9,998 nt of DNA from Phycisphaerae bacterium (GCA_030613765.1 JAUWLI010000085.1:1-9998); one strand, 5' to 3'. Shown: positions 1 through 6,638, counted from the stretch's first letter. Notes: a model not told the origin generated them from the sequence alone. Program-made: numbers and translations.

Positions 1-324
1 GTAAGTGAGGCGACGGTTACTGTTTTTAATGTCGGGTCGACTGCGGGTATTACGACGACGGAATATGAGCCTGGTCTGGTTAATTACGATATAGCTGCTT
101 TTTTCGAGAAAATCGCACCGGCCGACGGGCGTTATGAGCATGAGGAAACGTGGCATGACGATAACGGACATGCCCACGTGCGGGCTACGCTATTGGGGCC
201 ATCTTTGAGCGTTCCTGTTGTTGACGGGCGATTGACATTAGGGACATGGCAGCAAATCATCTTAGTTGATTTCGATACGAGGGCGAGAACGAGGACTGTA
301 GTCTGTCAGATAATCGGCGAGTAA
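1..324 (+). CDS. UPF0047 / YjbQ-family protein (secondary thiamine-phosphate synthase type), 3' part
   Basis: Frame 1 is open from the window edge to TAA at 322-324, giving the last 107 residues of a protein whose start lies outside the window. The family is recognised from GSTAGITTTEYEPG (local residues 12-25), GHAHVRATLLGPSLSVP (56-72) and DGRLTLGTWQQI (75-86), ending in the typical ...QIIGE. Proteins of this family are usually about 130-140 residues, so only some 30 N-terminal residues are missing. E. coli YjbQ has weak thiamine-phosphate synthase activity, which is the source of the family name; the physiological role is not settled, so the function here is a family inference. The protein has the GH.H motif (H57, H59) and W83. 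Where many members have H-T-T-A-G, this one has G-S-T-A-G, which I believe marks a subfamily with the EYEPG sequence rather than a damaged copy. No terminator is seen before the next promoter. Confidence 0.9.
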   Translation, partial: VSEATVTVFNVGSTAGITTTEYEPGLVNYDIAAFFEKIAPADGRYEHEETWHDDNGHAHVRATLLGPSLSVPVVDGRLTLGTWQQIILVDFDTRARTRTVVCQIIGE

Positions 325-328
325 ACGA

Positions 329-357
329 TTGACTCACGGCTTTTTACGGTTTATTAT
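329..357 (+). promoter_or_regulatory. sigma70-type promoter of the FlgI-like gene
   Basis: TTGACT at 329-334, a 17-base spacer and TATTAT at 352-357 match the -35 and -10 consensus at five of six positions each. Transcription would start near 364, about 60 bases before the ATG at 425. The -35 starts five bases after the YjbQ stop codon, so the FlgI-like gene can be transcribed independently. A longer reading that starts translation at TTG 329 would put the start codon inside this -35 box. Assigned by eye, not by a scored model. Confidence 0.6.
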
Positions 358-398
358 TGAAGTGAGCGGCTATTTGGCACGAATAGTAGATAATAAAC
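349..398. repeat. 9-bp inverted repeat overlapping the -10 box
   Basis: GTTTATTAT (349-357) is the exact reverse complement of ATAATAAAC (390-398), with 32 bases between. The left arm contains the -10 box and the right arm lies in the expected 5' untranslated region, a layout compatible with a two-site operator. The arms are AT-rich, so chance is a real alternative. Confidence 0.3.
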
Positions 399-407
399 GG
401 TCATTTT

Positions 408-414
408 TTGGAGT
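408..414 (+). promoter_or_regulatory. ribosome binding site deciding the start of the FlgI-like gene
   Basis: TTGGAGT with a GGAG core (410-413) lies about 11 bases before ATG 425. It supports that start over TTG 329, which has no purine-rich site in front and lies in the promoter. The protein from 425 begins directly with a signal peptide, as expected for a FlgI relative. Confidence 0.6.
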
Positions 415-424
415 GTTTATTCCT

Positions 425-2020
425 ATGGTTGCGCGAGGCATAAAAACGATTATTGTAACAGCGGTATTGGTGGTTTGTAGTTTTGCAGGTAGTTGTGGAG
501 AACTGAAGTCGGGTTCAAAAGAACTGAGAAGGCTTGGGACTACAATAGGTTCACTGTGCGAGGTAGTATCAACGGATTTTATAGCGGTTGAAGGATACGG
601 TATAGTAGGAGGATTACGGGGTACAGGATCAAGTGAATGCCCGACCCGTATTCGAGAATACCTTAAACAGTATATCCTTAAGCAAATGACCAACCACAGA
701 ACGAACATAGACGGATTTATCAACAGTCGCGATACGGCCGTAGTACGTGTTCATGGGACAATGTCGACATCTGTTATGGAAAACCGCTCCTTCGATGTGA
801 AGGTAACCGCCCTGCCGGGTACACAAACGACTTCTCTTGAAGGCGGCTGGCTGCATAGTACCGAGCTTAAGCTATTAGGAAGATTCCGTGTGGCTACTCG
901 AGTTTTTGCAACTGCCAGAGGTGCCGTCTTCATGGATACACTCAACAGAGACGAAATAGATAAGAAAGCCGGTTATGTGCTGGGCGGTGGGACAGTGATT
1001 GGTGAGTACCCGTTTGGTTTGGTATTGCGGAAGCCTGACTTTACAATTGTAAACATTATTCGTAATCGTTTGAACGGTCGTTTTGGTCCTAATACGGCCA
1101 AGGCAAAAACGGCCAGGCATATTGAATTGAATGTACCGGCAAAATATGGAAAACAGAAACAGCGTTTTATCTCGATAGTCAAGTTAATGTATCTTGCCGA
1201 GACAGAGGAAATCATCAAGGAGCGGATAAAGACTTTTGTTAGAAAGCTTGCTGTTGCAGAGGACATGGATGAAAGCGAGATTGCCCTGGAGGCGATAGGC
1301 AATGAGAGTCTTAGCAAGCTGGGAGTCCTGTTGAATTCGGGGCACGAGGAGGTTCGTCTGCGAACAGGCAGATGTATGCTTAATCTGGGCAGTGACGGTG
1401 GTCTTCAGATCCTGAAGAAGATAGCAATGGACAAGGATACGAGCTACCGTGTGGAGGCGCTGGAGGCAATTACTACAGGGGCCAACCGCAATGATGCGTC
1501 CGCGATATCTCGATTATTACTTCGTGATGAAGATTTTCATATCCGATTTGCGGCATACGAGCAACTTCGCGAATTAGATGATATTGCCGTAACACGAAGG
1601 CCTATCGCACGCAGCTTCTATCTTGAAGAAATCACCCAAACCGGATACAAGACGATTTATGTTTCGCGCAGCGGCCAGGCACGAATTGTTTTGTTCGGGG
1701 CACCAATAGTGTGCAGTGACAATCTTTTTATACAATCAGCCAACGGTGAGATAACAATAGATTCCCGAGCCGGTCAAAAATACGCTTCAGTAATGCGTAA
1801 ACATCCCAAACGTCCAACCGTATTAGGGCCACTTAGAAGCTCGCTGGAACTTGGTGACATTATTGAAACCCTGTGTGAAGAGCCGGTCAAAAGGAGTGAG
1901 CAAGGACGCATAGGCCTGGGTGTCTCTTATGCCGATATGATAGCCCTTTTGAAACAGATGTGCGAGAAAGGCGCTGTAGAAGCGAAGTTCGAGGCCGGGC
2001 CGCTTCCGAGTATCGAGTAA
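425..2020 (+). CDS. Secreted FlgI-like (flagellar P-ring family) protein with inserted HEAT repeats
   Basis: A 531-residue protein is read from ATG 425. Residues 1-24 are a signal peptide: R4 and K7, a hydrophobic stretch, then F-A-G-S-C24, which might be a weak lipobox. Residues about 45-260 resemble FlgI. EGYGIVGGLRGTG (56-68) matches the 'GYGLVVGLNGTGD' hallmark, residues 105-150 match the 'V.V.A.LP.....G...DV.V.......SL.GG.L..T.L' stretch, and 'LRKPDFT' followed by an 'I...FG' segment matches the region after it. Residues about 280-386 are helical HEAT-like repeats (e.g. EEVRLRTGRCMLNLG and SYRVEALEAI). The last part contains GVSYADMIALLKQM (from about 499), which resembles the FlgI C-terminal helix 'GV.PRDLIAILQA.K.AGAL'. 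FlgI itself is about 365 residues, so this looks like a FlgI fold with about 110-150 residues inserted in the second half. FlgI forms the periplasmic P ring around the flagellar rod; no other flagellar gene is visible here, so a flagellar role is unproven. A non-flagellar periplasmic ring or scaffold protein is the alternative. Confidence 0.72.
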   Translation: MVARGIKTIIVTAVLVVCSFAGSCGELKSGSKELRRLGTTIGSLCEVVSTDFIAVEGYGIVGGLRGTGSSECPTRIREYLKQYILKQMTNHRTNIDGFINSRDTAVVRVHGTMSTSVMENRSFDVKVTALPGTQTTSLEGGWLHSTELKLLGRFRVATRVFATARGAVFMDTLNRDEIDKKAGYVLGGGTVIGEYPFGLVLRKPDFTIVNIIRNRLNGRFGPNTAKAKTARHIELNVPAKYGKQKQRFISIVKLMYLAETEEIIKERIKTFVRKLAVAEDMDESEIALEAIGNESLSKLGVLLNSGHEEVRLRTGRCMLNLGSDGGLQILKKIAMDKDTSYRVEALEAITTGANRNDASAISRLLLRDEDFHIRFAAYEQLRELDDIAVTRRPIARSFYLEEITQTGYKTIYVSRSGQARIVLFGAPIVCSDNLFIQSANGEITIDSRAGQKYASVMRKHPKRPTVLGPLRSSLELGDIIETLCEEPVKRSEQGRIGLGVSYADMIALLKQMCEKGAVEAKFEAGPLPSIE

Positions 2021-2063
2021 GGCGGGGGGTTTGCAGGTTTTCTCGATGTTTCAGGCTGGTTTT

Positions 2064-2084
2064 CGCCTTAAAAAAGGCGGTTTT
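2064..2084 (+). terminator. Probable rho-independent terminator of the FlgI-like gene
   Basis: CGCCTT (2064-2069) and AAGGCG (2074-2079) form a 6-bp stem with an AAAA loop, followed by G and TTTT. The stem is short and the T-run has only four bases, so termination may be partial. It lies 44 bases after the stop codon. The hairpin is bracketed by two copies of TTTCAGGCT (2049-2057 and 2082-2090). Confidence 0.45.
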
Positions 2085-2149
2085 CAGGCTCAAAATGTAG
2101 TTCAAAAAAAGCCCTTAAAACATATTTAAAGAAACGCTTTAAAAAATCC

Positions 2150-2179
2150 TTGACAAAATAATCGCTGTTGTGTTAGAAT
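2150..2179 (+). promoter_or_regulatory. Strong extended -10 promoter of the beta-helix surface protein gene
   Basis: A perfect TTGACA (2150-2155), an 18-base spacer and TAGAAT (2174-2179) preceded by TG at 2171-2172 (TGtTAGAAT, extended -10) form the best promoter in the window. Upstream 2101-2149 is rich in A-runs, as in an UP element. The predicted start near 2186 leaves a leader of about 300 bases before ATG 2489. Confidence 0.7.
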
Positions 2180-2185
2180 AAAATT

Positions 2186-2488
2186 TGATAAAATTAGAAT
2201 ACGAAGGCAGACAAAGCTATTATAATAATTTTGTTGCCATCATAAACTTGTAATTGATTTCATACCAACACCTGCCTTCCAAAGTTATGAGTTTCTCCTT
2301 TTTTAGCGTGCCGCTCGTTTTGTTTAGTGCGCTAGCAGGAGAAAAGAAGTATAAGAAATGCGGAATTTGGGAGTTATTTTTTGACTGTTACTGCGCAAAC
2401 AAGACTAACATTGTACAAAGTGAGTACAGGTGCGTTGCCTGTGCCGTCATGATATATTCATTATACACTTTTTATAGGGAGAACTAAA
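2186..2488 (+). promoter_or_regulatory. Long structured 5' leader of the beta-helix gene
   Basis: This stretch has no convincing gene. It contains several pairings. Helix A is GAAGGCAG (2203-2210) with CTGCCTTC (2272-2279). Alternative helix B is GGCA-g-ACAAA (2206-2215) with TTTGT-TGCC (2230-2238), which uses the same GGCA and so excludes A. Helix C is TTTCTCCT (2292-2299) plus TAGCG (2304-2308) with CGCTA (2330-2334) plus AGGAGAAA (2337-2344), 13 bp with a 4x2 internal loop. Helix D is GTACAGG (2424-2430) with CCTGTGC (2438-2444). An 8-base palindrome TTGTACAA lies at 2411-2418. I recognise none of the common riboswitch consensus sequences. The leader may be a regulatory RNA, an mRNA-stabilising 5' end, or merely a long untranslated region. 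Confidence 0.4.
2476..2482 (+). promoter_or_regulatory. Ribosome binding site of the beta-helix gene
   Basis: AGGGAGA ends six bases before ATG 2489. The spacing and purine run fit a normal Shine-Dalgarno site and fix the start, which is followed directly by a signal peptide. Confidence 0.75.
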
Positions 2489-5400
2489 ATGAACAGGAAG
2501 GCAAATCTTAAGATGCGGGTGTTGATTTTGTTGCTTGTTGCGGCAATAACAGGGGCGGTGTGGAACGTTTCTACTGTATACGGACAGGCGCAGCCCGACT
2601 ATCCCTTTGATGGTGATATCATTATAGGCGACACAGTAACATATTTGGGTGATGAATACATATGGACCAAGCTTATTTTCTTCCCCGATGCGAGTGCAGT
2701 CAAACACACGGGCTACTTTAGCGATGATTACAACGAGGTGGCCGGCCGTGTCCAGGACGCGAACCTCGGCGCACCGCCGTACGCATCGATACCGGGGTGG
2801 GAATACACGCTATTTGCAGGTAACCCCCAGGTTCCCCCGGCTGATTACACTCTTGCTCGAGGCACGAGGTACTACTGGACTGTCGATGCGACCGATGCTC
2901 TTGGCAATCAGTTCCCGGGTGATATCTGGGAGTTTGCCATTCAGGGCTTTCATGCCTTTGCACCCAATCCTCCTAATGAGGCCATATTCGTAGAAACCGA
3001 TGTGCTTCTTTCCTGGGTGCCGGGTTTCAGCGTGGAAGATCACGATATTTACATGGGCACCAGTTGGGAAGATGTGAACAATTCCGTTTACAGCTTTACG
3101 ACTCCTCCGCCGGAATTTCTGGGTACTACATCGGAAGCGAGCTTATTAGTAACGGGACTGACCGAGGGAGTCAAGTACTACTGGCGGGTTGATCAGGTCA
3201 ACGGCCGCATGCCCTACCCTATCGGCGGCGGTACATATTACAGAGGCGATGTCTGGTGCTTTACAACCATTCCTGAAGGGCTGGGCAGCATCAGAGAGGA
3301 CCTGTGGTGGGGAATTGCAGGTAGAGAAATAGAGGACCTGCTGAATGATCCGCGGTATCCGGACAATCCGGACGAGACCAGATACTTAACGTCGTTCGAA
3401 TCAGGTACCTCGTTGGGTGAAAGCTATGGAGGCCAAATTCACGGCTGGCTGCATCCAAGAAAGTCTGGGGACTACACCTTCTGGCTTGCAAGCGACGACG
3501 AAAGTGAGCTGTTTTTGAGCACTGACGATACACCAGCGAACAAGGTGGGTATCGCCCATATCATTAACTGGACCACTCCGTATGAATGGTACAAGTCCAT
3601 TGAACCATACCAGGAATCTTCACCCATTTCGCTTGTTGGGGGTGAGAAATACTACATCATGGCACGGTGGAAAGAACATCTCGGAGGTGATTTCTGTATG
3701 GTAGCGTGGCAGGGTCCTGACCAGCCGCTTGCGCCCGTAAACGGCAGTGCTTCTGCCGTCATACCCGGAAACAGGCTGTCTCCTTTTGCGCAGTTGTGGG
3801 CCCATAATCCCGACCCATGTGATGGTCAGGTAAGTGTAGAGTCACCGGTTACTCTCAGGTGGGGTCCGGGTGATAATGCCGACGAACACGATGTTTATGT
3901 GGGCACTGATCAAGCCCTTGTTGAGAGTCGTGCACCGAGCGTATACAAAGGGCGCATTGATTCTAACTCATATAATCTCGGCCACGTATTTTCGGGTATG
4001 ATTTACTACTGGGCGATTGATGAGGTCGAAGATTCTGGGCCTGAACCGGGTATATGGCAAGGTGATGTCTGGAGCTTTACGACAGTACCGGCCCCGATTT
4101 TTGTCGATGTCGATGCTACGGGTGCAAATGACGGGTCAAACTGGGCGGATGCTTATAACTCTTTACAGGACGGCTTAGCCAAGGCCAATTCTTCTATGAA
4201 GCCGGTGGAGATTCGGGTAGCGCAAGGTATTTACAAGCCCACTCCACCTCCACCGCCGCCTCCGCCAGGGGCACCTCCACTTCCGTTTGATCGAACGGCT
4301 ACTTTTCAGCTAATTAATAACGTAACAGTTAATGGCGGTTACACCGGCTTCGGCGAACCTGATCCCAACGTCCGCGATATCGAACTCTACGAAACCATCC
4401 TCAGCGGTGACCTTGCTGGCAATGACGTCGATGTAAACAATCTCAGTGACTTATGGGATGAACTGAGTAGGGCCGAGAACAGCTATCACGTGGTAACCGG
4501 CAGTGAAACGGATGAGACGGCCGTATTAGATGGCTTTACCGTCACCGCAGGCAATGCCAGTAGGTCCTCTCCTTCTCCACATGCAGAGGGGGGCGGAATG
4601 TACAACGACGAAGGCATCCCAACGGTAACCAACTGCATTATCACCGGAAACTCTGCAAGACGGTATGGCGGGGGAATCTACTGTATCGGTTCAGGCCCAA
4701 CGATTGCCAACTGTATTATCAGAGGTAACTTAGCTACTCAGGGTGGAGGAATTTTTGCTTGGGAAAATAGCAGCCCAAGGATTACTGGTTGTACTGTTAG
4801 CGGAAATTCCAGTGGTGTTTATTGTTGGCGAAATAGCTCTTTGGACATAGAAGATTCAATAATCTCCACCACTGGTCGGAGAGGAATCTATTGTGGAGAT
4901 AGTCCCGCTGTAAGCATAGTCAACTGCACGATTAGCAGCAATCAATATGCGGGCATTAGATATGATGGTTACGGTCCATTAGTAATAAATAACTGTACAA
5001 TATTTGACAACCAGGGTCCGGGAATCCAGGGCTCAGTGGAGAGTACCGGCACCGGTACGATTTCAAATTGTGTCATCAGCGGCAACAATGCAAGCTTCGA
5101 TGGCGGCGGTATTAGAATAAGTACGGATGATCAAGGCCTTGCGACAATAACTAACTGCACGATAACCGGTAATATTGCGATTGACTCTTTTGGAAACATT
5201 GGGCGTGGTGGCGGAGTGTCCTGTTCAAGGGGTAATATAATTATTACCAATTCAATCATCTGGAACAACATCGGCGAAGATATTTACGTTTGGAATTACC
5301 CACCACCTCCATGTCAAGATTGCACGGTGGAGCCTACAGAAGTAGCTGTTTCATACTCCTGTACAGGTCAGATAATTGTGGAAGAAGACCCCGTTTTTGG

Positions 5401-6331
5401 AGATCCCAATCTCATTTTGGGTGCCGGCAATATTGATGCTGATCCGTGTTTTGTTCAGCCGGGATATTGGGACATAAACATTCCACCATTACCTCCTCCT
5501 CCTCCTCCGTCGCCACTACTACCTGCTTCTTCCATGAGTGATACCCTGCAGTACATCTGGATTGAGGGTGATTATCATTTACTGCCATATTCAGTGTGTA
5601 TTGATGCCGGTGACCCATGTTATGTGCCAGAACCCAATGAGATGGATTTGGATGGCAGGCCGCGTGTAATCGGCGGGCGAATCGATATGGGAGCGTATGA
5701 GTTTTTCAATACGCAGCCTGTTGGCGATGCCGGAGATGACCAGGGTGTCGAGTGCGCGTGTAATACAGCAGAGGGGACAAAGGTTACATTGGACGGCAGC
5801 GGGTCTTATGATGTGGACGGGGACGCGCTAACATATAGCTGGATGGGGCCTTTCACCGAGAGTCCCGCGGACGGAGCGGCACCGACGGTCACGTTGGAAG
5901 ACGGCTGCCCGGGTGACTATGTAATTACATTAATCGTTAACGATGGGACGGAAGACTCGGAGCCTAACGAGGTCAAGATAACGGTTGTGGACACGACGCC
6001 TCCTGAATTTACATTTTCGGTCACGCCAACAATGTTGTGGCCTCCGAACAAGAAGATGGTCAAGATTACGCATTCCTGGACGTTAAGCGATAATTGCGAC
6101 GCGACGCCGGACGTGTCACTGGTGAGCGTTTCGATGAACGAAAGTGAGACCAGAAGCAATGTACATACTGACGATGATATTCAAATAGGCGATGACGGCA
6201 CAATCTATGTAAGGGCCAAACGCAACCGGAGCAGTGACAGGATATACACTATAACCTATCAGGCGATTGATGGCAGTGGAAATGAAACTGAAAAGAGTGC
6301 GACGGTTACGGTTCAGCGCAAAAAGCGTTAG
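2489..6331 (+). CDS. Large secreted multidomain protein: FN3-like modules, PA14, right-handed beta-helix, PKD and Ig-like C-terminus
   Basis: A 1280-residue protein. Residues 1-34 are a Sec signal peptide (R3, K4, K8, R10, then LILLLVAAI, with a cut likely after G-Q-A34). Three related FN3-like modules lie at about 36-152, 153-264 and 436-534; each has 'YYW.VD/ID' and then 'GD(I/V)W.F', and modules 2 and 3 also share 'HD(I/V)Y(M/V)GT'. A PA14-type domain sits between modules 2 and 3 (about 265-412; 'G.LHP..SGDYTFWLASDDESELFLS'). Residues about 535-1073 are a parallel beta-helix: it opens with 'VDVDATGANDGSNWADAY', has about ten 'TNC.I.GN' rungs (710-935), and closes with 'IDAGDP ... DLDGRPR ... 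IDMGAYEF'. A PKD domain follows (about 1079-1168; 'LDGSGSYDVDGDALTYSW'), then an Ig/HYR-like domain (1169-1280; 'TPPEF', 'LSDNCD'). PA14 and beta-helix domains suggest carbohydrate binding or cell-surface adhesion; no catalytic residues could be assigned. Proline tracts occur at 586-593, 938-941 and 1002-1007. No LPXTG, PEP-CTERM or other sorting tail is seen. Confidence 0.88.
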   Translation: MNRKANLKMRVLILLLVAAITGAVWNVSTVYGQAQPDYPFDGDIIIGDTVTYLGDEYIWTKLIFFPDASAVKHTGYFSDDYNEVAGRVQDANLGAPPYASIPGWEYTLFAGNPQVPPADYTLARGTRYYWTVDATDALGNQFPGDIWEFAIQGFHAFAPNPPNEAIFVETDVLLSWVPGFSVEDHDIYMGTSWEDVNNSVYSFTTPPPEFLGTTSEASLLVTGLTEGVKYYWRVDQVNGRMPYPIGGGTYYRGDVWCFTTIPEGLGSIREDLWWGIAGREIEDLLNDPRYPDNPDETRYLTSFESGTSLGESYGGQIHGWLHPRKSGDYTFWLASDDESELFLSTDDTPANKVGIAHIINWTTPYEWYKSIEPYQESSPISLVGGEKYYIMARWKEHLGGDFCMVAWQGPDQPLAPVNGSASAVIPGNRLSPFAQLWAHNPDPCDGQVSVESPVTLRWGPGDNADEHDVYVGTDQALVESRAPSVYKGRIDSNSYNLGHVFSGMIYYWAIDEVEDSGPEPGIWQGDVWSFTTVPAPIFVDVDATGANDGSNWADAYNSLQDGLAKANSSMKPVEIRVAQGIYKPTPPPPPPPPGAPPLPFDRTATFQLINNVTVNGGYTGFGEPDPNVRDIELYETILSGDLAGNDVDVNNLSDLWDELSRAENSYHVVTGSETDETAVLDGFTVTAGNASRSSPSPHAEGGGMYNDEGIPTVTNCIITGNSARRYGGGIYCIGSGPTIANCIIRGNLATQGGGIFAWENSSPRITGCTVSGNSSGVYCWRNSSLDIEDSIISTTGRRGIYCGDSPAVSIVNCTISSNQYAGIRYDGYGPLVINNCTIFDNQGPGIQGSVESTGTGTISNCVISGNNASFDGGGIRISTDDQGLATITNCTITGNIAIDSFGNIGRGGGVSCSRGNIIITNSIIWNNIGEDIYVWNYPPPPCQDCTVEPTEVAVSYSCTGQIIVEEDPVFGDPNLILGAGNIDADPCFVQPGYWDINIPPLPPPPPPSPLLPASSMSDTLQYIWIEGDYHLLPYSVCIDAGDPCYVPEPNEMDLDGRPRVIGGRIDMGAYEFFNTQPVGDAGDDQGVECACNTAEGTKVTLDGSGSYDVDGDALTYSWMGPFTESPADGAAPTVTLEDGCPGDYVITLIVNDGTEDSEPNEVKITVVDTTPPEFTFSVTPTMLWPPNKKMVKITHSWTLSDNCDATPDVSLVSVSMNESETRSNVHTDDDIQIGDDGTIYVRAKRNRSSDRIYTITYQAIDGSGNETEKSATVTVQRKKR
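4244..4267 (+). repeat. Run of eight proline codons
   Basis: Eight consecutive CCN codons (residues 586-593) lie early in the beta-helix region, followed by G-A-P-P-L-P. Several synonymous codons are mixed, so this is not a pure trinucleotide expansion. Polyproline runs are known to stall ribosomes and to need EF-P; the effect here is inferred. Confidence 0.85.
5492..5509 (+). repeat. In-frame (CCT)5-CCG microsatellite coding six prolines
   Basis: Five perfect CCT triplets (5492-5506) and one CCG encode residues 1002-1007, within the larger P-P-L-(P)6-S-P-L-L-P segment. Unlike the first tract this is a near-pure trinucleotide array, so it could change length by slippage without breaking the frame. 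Confidence 0.85.
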
Positions 6332-6358
6332 CTCCTGAGATCGGTGAAATCTTTATCC

Positions 6359-6411
6359 AAAGGGCTGTGAGCACTGCGCTTGCAGCCTTTTCGTTGTTTT
6401 TTTGCTTTTTT
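6359..6411 (+). terminator. Rho-independent terminator of the beta-helix gene
   Basis: AAAGGGCTGTGAGC (6359-6372) pairs with GCTTGCAGCCTTT (6378-6390) around a five-base loop, with one bulged G and two G-T wobble pairs. A T-rich tail follows (6390-6411). It lies 27 bases after the stop codon and is the clearest terminator in the window. Confidence 0.8.
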
Positions 6412-6456
6412 GTACGTATCCTGCCTGATTTATTGAATGGATTTTCAATTCCTTAA

Positions 6457-6485
6457 TTGCACGGCGGCCTGTCTGTCTGTAGTAT
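6457..6485 (+). promoter_or_regulatory. Possible smc promoter
   Basis: TTGCAC (6457-6462), a 17-base spacer and TAGTAT (6480-6485) form an acceptable sigma70 promoter between the upstream terminator and smc. It predicts a leader of about 255 bases that would include both hairpins described below. The match is weaker than for the other two promoters. The spacer contains a short CTGT triplication. Confidence 0.35.
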
Positions 6486-6581
6486 GTAAGTGAGTTTGCT
6501 GTAAAAATGGCATATATTTGTAAAGACGAAATATACGGGCTAAATATCAAGAAAAATGAGGTTCCCGGCCGATAATAATAT

Positions 6582-6611
6582 CGTATTGCGTATATCGTAT
6601 TGCGTATTGCG
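6582..6611. repeat. Tandem heptad array (CGTATTG/CGTATAT)
   Basis: Four consecutive 7-base units read CGTATTG, CGTATAT, CGTATTG, CGTATTG, followed by CG and then an A-rich stretch. The period of seven is exact, with two differences in unit two. It lies in non-coding DNA, and its role is unknown. Confidence 0.8.
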
Positions 6612-6619
6612 AAAGAAAA

Positions 6620-6638
6620 CCCCCAGTAAAACTGGGGG
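6620..6638. repeat. GC-rich hairpin with a T-tail on the minus strand
   Basis: CCCCCAG (6620-6626) pairs perfectly with CTGGGGG (6632-6638) around TAAAA. Read on the minus strand it is followed by TTTTCTTT, so it has the form of a leftward terminator, but no minus-strand gene lies to its right to be terminated. It is therefore better listed as part of the repeat block. Confidence 0.7.

Noticed and set aside
2358..2384. Possible eight-codon leader peptide (MRNLGVIF)
   Set aside because: The nearest Shine-Dalgarno-like AGGAG is about 16 bases away and within a hairpin. No run of regulatory codons suggests attenuation.
2254..2487. 77-residue plus-strand open frame starting at TTG in the leader
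   Set aside because: There is no ribosome binding site before the TTG, no family resemblance, and the composition looks like translated AT-rich leader. It overlaps the predicted RNA helices and ends at the start of the next gene.
2186..2488. Known riboswitch such as c-di-GMP, TPP or cobalamin
   Set aside because: None of the conserved core sequences of these classes was found, although a full covariance search could not be run.
4740..5070. More AT-rich stretch within the beta-helix gene as a sign of horizontal transfer or recombination
   Set aside because: The shift is mild and matches the Asn/Ile/Thr/Ser-rich rung composition, so amino acid content explains it.
6582..6638. CRISPR-like repeat array
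   Set aside because: The repeats are 7 bases, contiguous and without spacers, and no cas genes are present.
6611..6638. Leftward terminator on the minus strand
   Set aside because: The hairpin plus T-run has the right form, but every gene in the window is on the plus strand, so nothing is visibly terminated.
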